From an uncultured Eubacteriales bacterium (GTDB lineage: Bacteria > Bacillota > Clostridia > Oscillospirales > Oscillospiraceae), in assembly GCA_902461475.1 (NCBI GenBank), contig CABPXX010000093.1, forward strand, positions 1 through 6,174: 6,174 nt of DNA. The letters run 5' to 3'. This document shows, in pieces, positions 4,398 to 6,174 of this stretch. A program made the position numbers and the translations under genes. Numbering within the stretch: the stretch's first letter is position 1; every line of letters starts with the position of its first letter. The notes beneath the pieces are model-generated. The model had not been told where the DNA came from and made no database searches. It saw nothing but the letters and a program-made list of their open reading frames with translations.

Positions 4398-6053
4398 ATG
4401 ACACGAACGAATCGTGAACTGAAACTCATCTTTCTGGTGATTGTGGCCCTGTTCGCCCTCTTTCTGGTGGCGCCCCTGGTGGTGCTGCTGGGCAAGTCGG
4501 TGTGGGACGGCGGGCTGACCGAGGAGTTTTACACCTCGGTGCTGAGCCAAAAGGGTTTTCTCTCCGCCCTGGGCAACAGCTTCGCCGTGGCGGCAGCCTC
4601 GGGTGGAGTGGCCACCCTGCTGGCCTTTCTGATGGCCTACGGGGTCCACTACACCCGGCTGCCCAAGTGGTTCAAAGGGCTCATCACCGCCGTGGCCACC
4701 CTGCCCATGTTCCTGCCCACCATCACCTATGGGTTTGCCATCATCTACTCCTTCGGCAAACAGGGGCTCATCACCCGCCTGCTGGGCCAGCAGCTGTTTG
4801 ACATCTACGGCTTTTTCGGGCTCATGGTGGGCTACGTCATCTACACCGTCCCGGTGGCCTTCCTGCTCATCCACAATACCATGGGATTTGTGGATAAAAA
4901 GACCCTCACCGTCTCCAAGGTCATGGGAGATCACGCCCTGTCCACCTTCTGGATTGCGGTGCTGCGTCCCCTCCTGGGCACCTTTGCCGGGGCCTTTATC
5001 CAGGCCTTCTTCCTGAGCTTCACCGACTTCGGCATCCCCGCCTCGGTGGGGGGCGGCTATGAGGTCATCGCCACCCTGCTCTACAACCAGATGCTGGGGG
5101 GCATCCCCGACTTCCACCGGGGGGCGGTCATCGCCATGACCATGCTCATTCCCTCCATTGGCAGCATCGTGATTCTGCAGATTCTGGAGCGGTTTAACAT
5201 CCGCTATACCCGCATTTCCAACGCGGAGCTGCGGAAAAACACCCTGCGGGATGTGGGGTGGGGGCTGTCCGGGTCGGTGGTGTCTGTGGGCATCCTGTCC
5301 ATCTTTGCGGTGATCTTTGTGGTGCCGCTGGTGGAGGCCTGGCCCTACCGCACTGGATTTTCCCTGGAACACGTACAGGCGGTATTCACCGACAGCAGCC
5401 TGCTGGGGGCCTACGGCCACTCCCTGCTCATGGCCCTGCTCACCGCCGCCCTGGGCACCCTGGTGGCCTACGGCGGGGCGCTGATCACCGCCCGCAGCAC
5501 CTTGGGCCGAGGGTATAAGCGCACCATTGAGAGCATCGCCCTGGTCACCAACGCCATCCCCGGCATGGTGCTGGGCGTGGCCTACCTGTTCCTCTTCTCC
5601 GGCACCAGCTTGCAGAACACCCTGCTGCTCATGGTGGTGTGCAACGTGGTCCACTACTTCTCCACTCCCTACCTGATGATGAAAAACGCCCTGTCCAAAA
5701 TGAACGCCGGGTGGGAGACCACCGCCATGCTCATGGGGGACAGCTGGCTGAAAACCATCCTGCGGGTGGTGACCCCCAATGCGCTGTCCAGCCTCATTGA
5801 GGTGTTCAGCTACTACTTCATCAACTCCATGGTCACCATCAGCGCCCTGATCTTCATCGCCGGGGCCCGCACCATGGTGCTGACCACCATGATCAAGCAA
5901 CTACAGTATGTCAACCGCTTCAACGAAGTGTTTGTCCTCTCCCTGCTCATTCTGGCCACCAATCTGGTTGCCAAGGCCCTGTTCTCCTGGCTGGCCAACC
6001 GCAGGGTGAAGTCCTTGAAGAAATCCAAAGAAAAGGAAGGAATTCAATCATGA
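4398..6053 (+). CDS. Fused two-domain ABC importer permease (551 aa)
   Basis: An integral membrane channel with two permease modules in one chain, about 12 membrane helices (roughly 10-32, 58-82, 95-118, 139-160, 190-212, 241-263, 289-311, 340-362, 378-400, 406-424, 462-488 and 510-530). Each half has an EAA-type loop that docks the ATPase: SKVMGDHALSTFWIAVLRPLL (173-193) and AMLMGDSWLKTILRVVTP (443-460). The similar MGD-x(11)-R/T-P spacing shows internal duplication. One fused permease of about 550 aa is the layout of ferric-iron (FbpB/AfuB) and putative 2-aminoethylphosphonate importers. A weak GAGGG precedes the ATG. The stop codon overlaps the next gene's ATG (ATGA), implying translational coupling. 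The C-terminus is lysine-rich and cytoplasmic. The substrate cannot be read from the sequence. Confidence 0.93.
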   Translation: MTRTNRELKLIFLVIVALFALFLVAPLVVLLGKSVWDGGLTEEFYTSVLSQKGFLSALGNSFAVAAASGGVATLLAFLMAYGVHYTRLPKWFKGLITAVATLPMFLPTITYGFAIIYSFGKQGLITRLLGQQLFDIYGFFGLMVGYVIYTVPVAFLLIHNTMGFVDKKTLTVSKVMGDHALSTFWIAVLRPLLGTFAGAFIQAFFLSFTDFGIPASVGGGYEVIATLLYNQMLGGIPDFHRGAVIAMTMLIPSIGSIVILQILERFNIRYTRISNAELRKNTLRDVGWGLSGSVVSVGILSIFAVIFVVPLVEAWPYRTGFSLEHVQAVFTDSSLLGAYGHSLLMALLTAALGTLVAYGGALITARSTLGRGYKRTIESIALVTNAIPGMVLGVAYLFLFSGTSLQNTLLLMVVCNVVHYFSTPYLMMKNALSKMNAGWETTAMLMGDSWLKTILRVVTPNALSSLIEVFSYYFINSMVTISALIFIAGARTMVLTTMIKQLQYVNRFNEVFVLSLLILATNLVAKALFSWLANRRVKSLKKSKEKEGIQS

Positions 6054-6174
6054 ATATGAAAAAGTTTTTGGCTCTTGCCCTGTCCGGCGCCATGTGTCTG
6101 TCCGTCCTCACCGCCTGCGGCGGCACCTCCGCCTCCGGCAGCGACCAGGTGGTCATCTACTCCAGGTGTTCACC
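6050..6174 (+). CDS. Importer substrate-binding lipoprotein, 5' fragment
   Basis: Only 41 codons are in the window. The ATG at 6050 overlaps the permease stop. GGAAGG lies 9 bases upstream; the second ATG, at 6056, would be 15 bases away. A lipoprotein signal is clear: basic MNMKK, hydrophobic core, lipobox LTAC with the lipidated cysteine at 23, then a Gly/Ser/Thr linker and DQVVIYS (32-38). This start of the mature protein is the usual first beta strand of type 2 binding proteins for ferric iron, phosphonates and related ligands. It would sit on the outer face of the membrane and feed the permease. The last codons (RCS) are not the typical continuation of that strand, but the fragment is too short to judge. 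Confidence 0.85.
   Translation, partial: MNMKKFLALALSGAMCLSVLTACGGTSASGSDQVVIYSRCS

Noticed and set aside
4095..5900. 601-codon open frame on the minus strand opposite the ATPase and permease genes
   Set aside because: It is antisense to two genes with intact family motifs. Its translation is a low-complexity His/Gly/Gln/Asp-rich string typical of the reverse of GC-rich membrane-protein codons.
6162..6174. Possible frameshift or junction at the very end of the window in the binding-protein gene
   Set aside because: The codons after VVIYS look atypical for the family, but with about a dozen bases left there is not enough sequence to support a break.

Overview
The window looks like chromosomal DNA from a GC-rich, anaerobic gut Firmicute, most likely a clostridial relative of the Oscillospiraceae (Flavonifractor/Oscillibacter/Intestinimonas-like). 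This is inferred from strong AGGAGG-type ribosome sites, consensus sigma-A promoters with 17-base spacers, high GC at third codon positions, AT-rich promoter islands, and a lipoprotein signal and protein families typical of Gram-positive bacteria. No mobile element, CRISPR array, tRNA or rRNA is visible.

Left half (1-2340, read on the minus strand). One promoter (2306-2334) drives a 31-codon leader ORF (2184-2279), a terminator-type hairpin (2107-2155), a fused GNAT acetyltransferase/SAM-dependent methyltransferase of 451 aa (733-2088), and an unrecognised 162-aa protein (174-662). The end of the leader ORF can pair with the 5' arm of the terminator to form an antiterminator. This is the layout of ribosome-controlled transcription attenuation, as known for amino-acid operons and for many inducible ribosome-protection or antibiotic-resistance genes. 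Bases 1-173 hold no gene but contain three inverted repeats.

Right half (2384-6174, plus strand). A divergent promoter (2384-2412) transcribes an RpiR/MurR-type regulator (2553-3422) through a leader of about 130 bases carrying several TTGTA/TACAA operator-like elements, one touching the ribosome binding site. The gene ends at a 16-bp perfect terminator hairpin whose upper part is another copy of that palindrome. An ABC importer operon follows: ATPase (3618-4388), a fused double-domain permease (4398-6053), and the first 41 codons of a lipoprotein substrate-binding protein (6050 to the window end). The layout fits the ferric-iron / 2-aminoethylphosphonate / organophosphate importer superfamily. 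The RpiR neighbour, whose family senses phosphorylated sugars or similar ligands, tilts the guess toward a phosphorylated organic substrate, but the sequence does not settle it.

The most notable observation is the attenuator controlling the acetyltransferase-methyltransferase fusion. Its architecture suggests a gene induced when translation slows, for example by an antibiotic or by shortage of an aminoacyl-tRNA. The second is the repeated RpiR-type operator, including the copy embedded in the terminator between the regulator and the transporter it probably controls.
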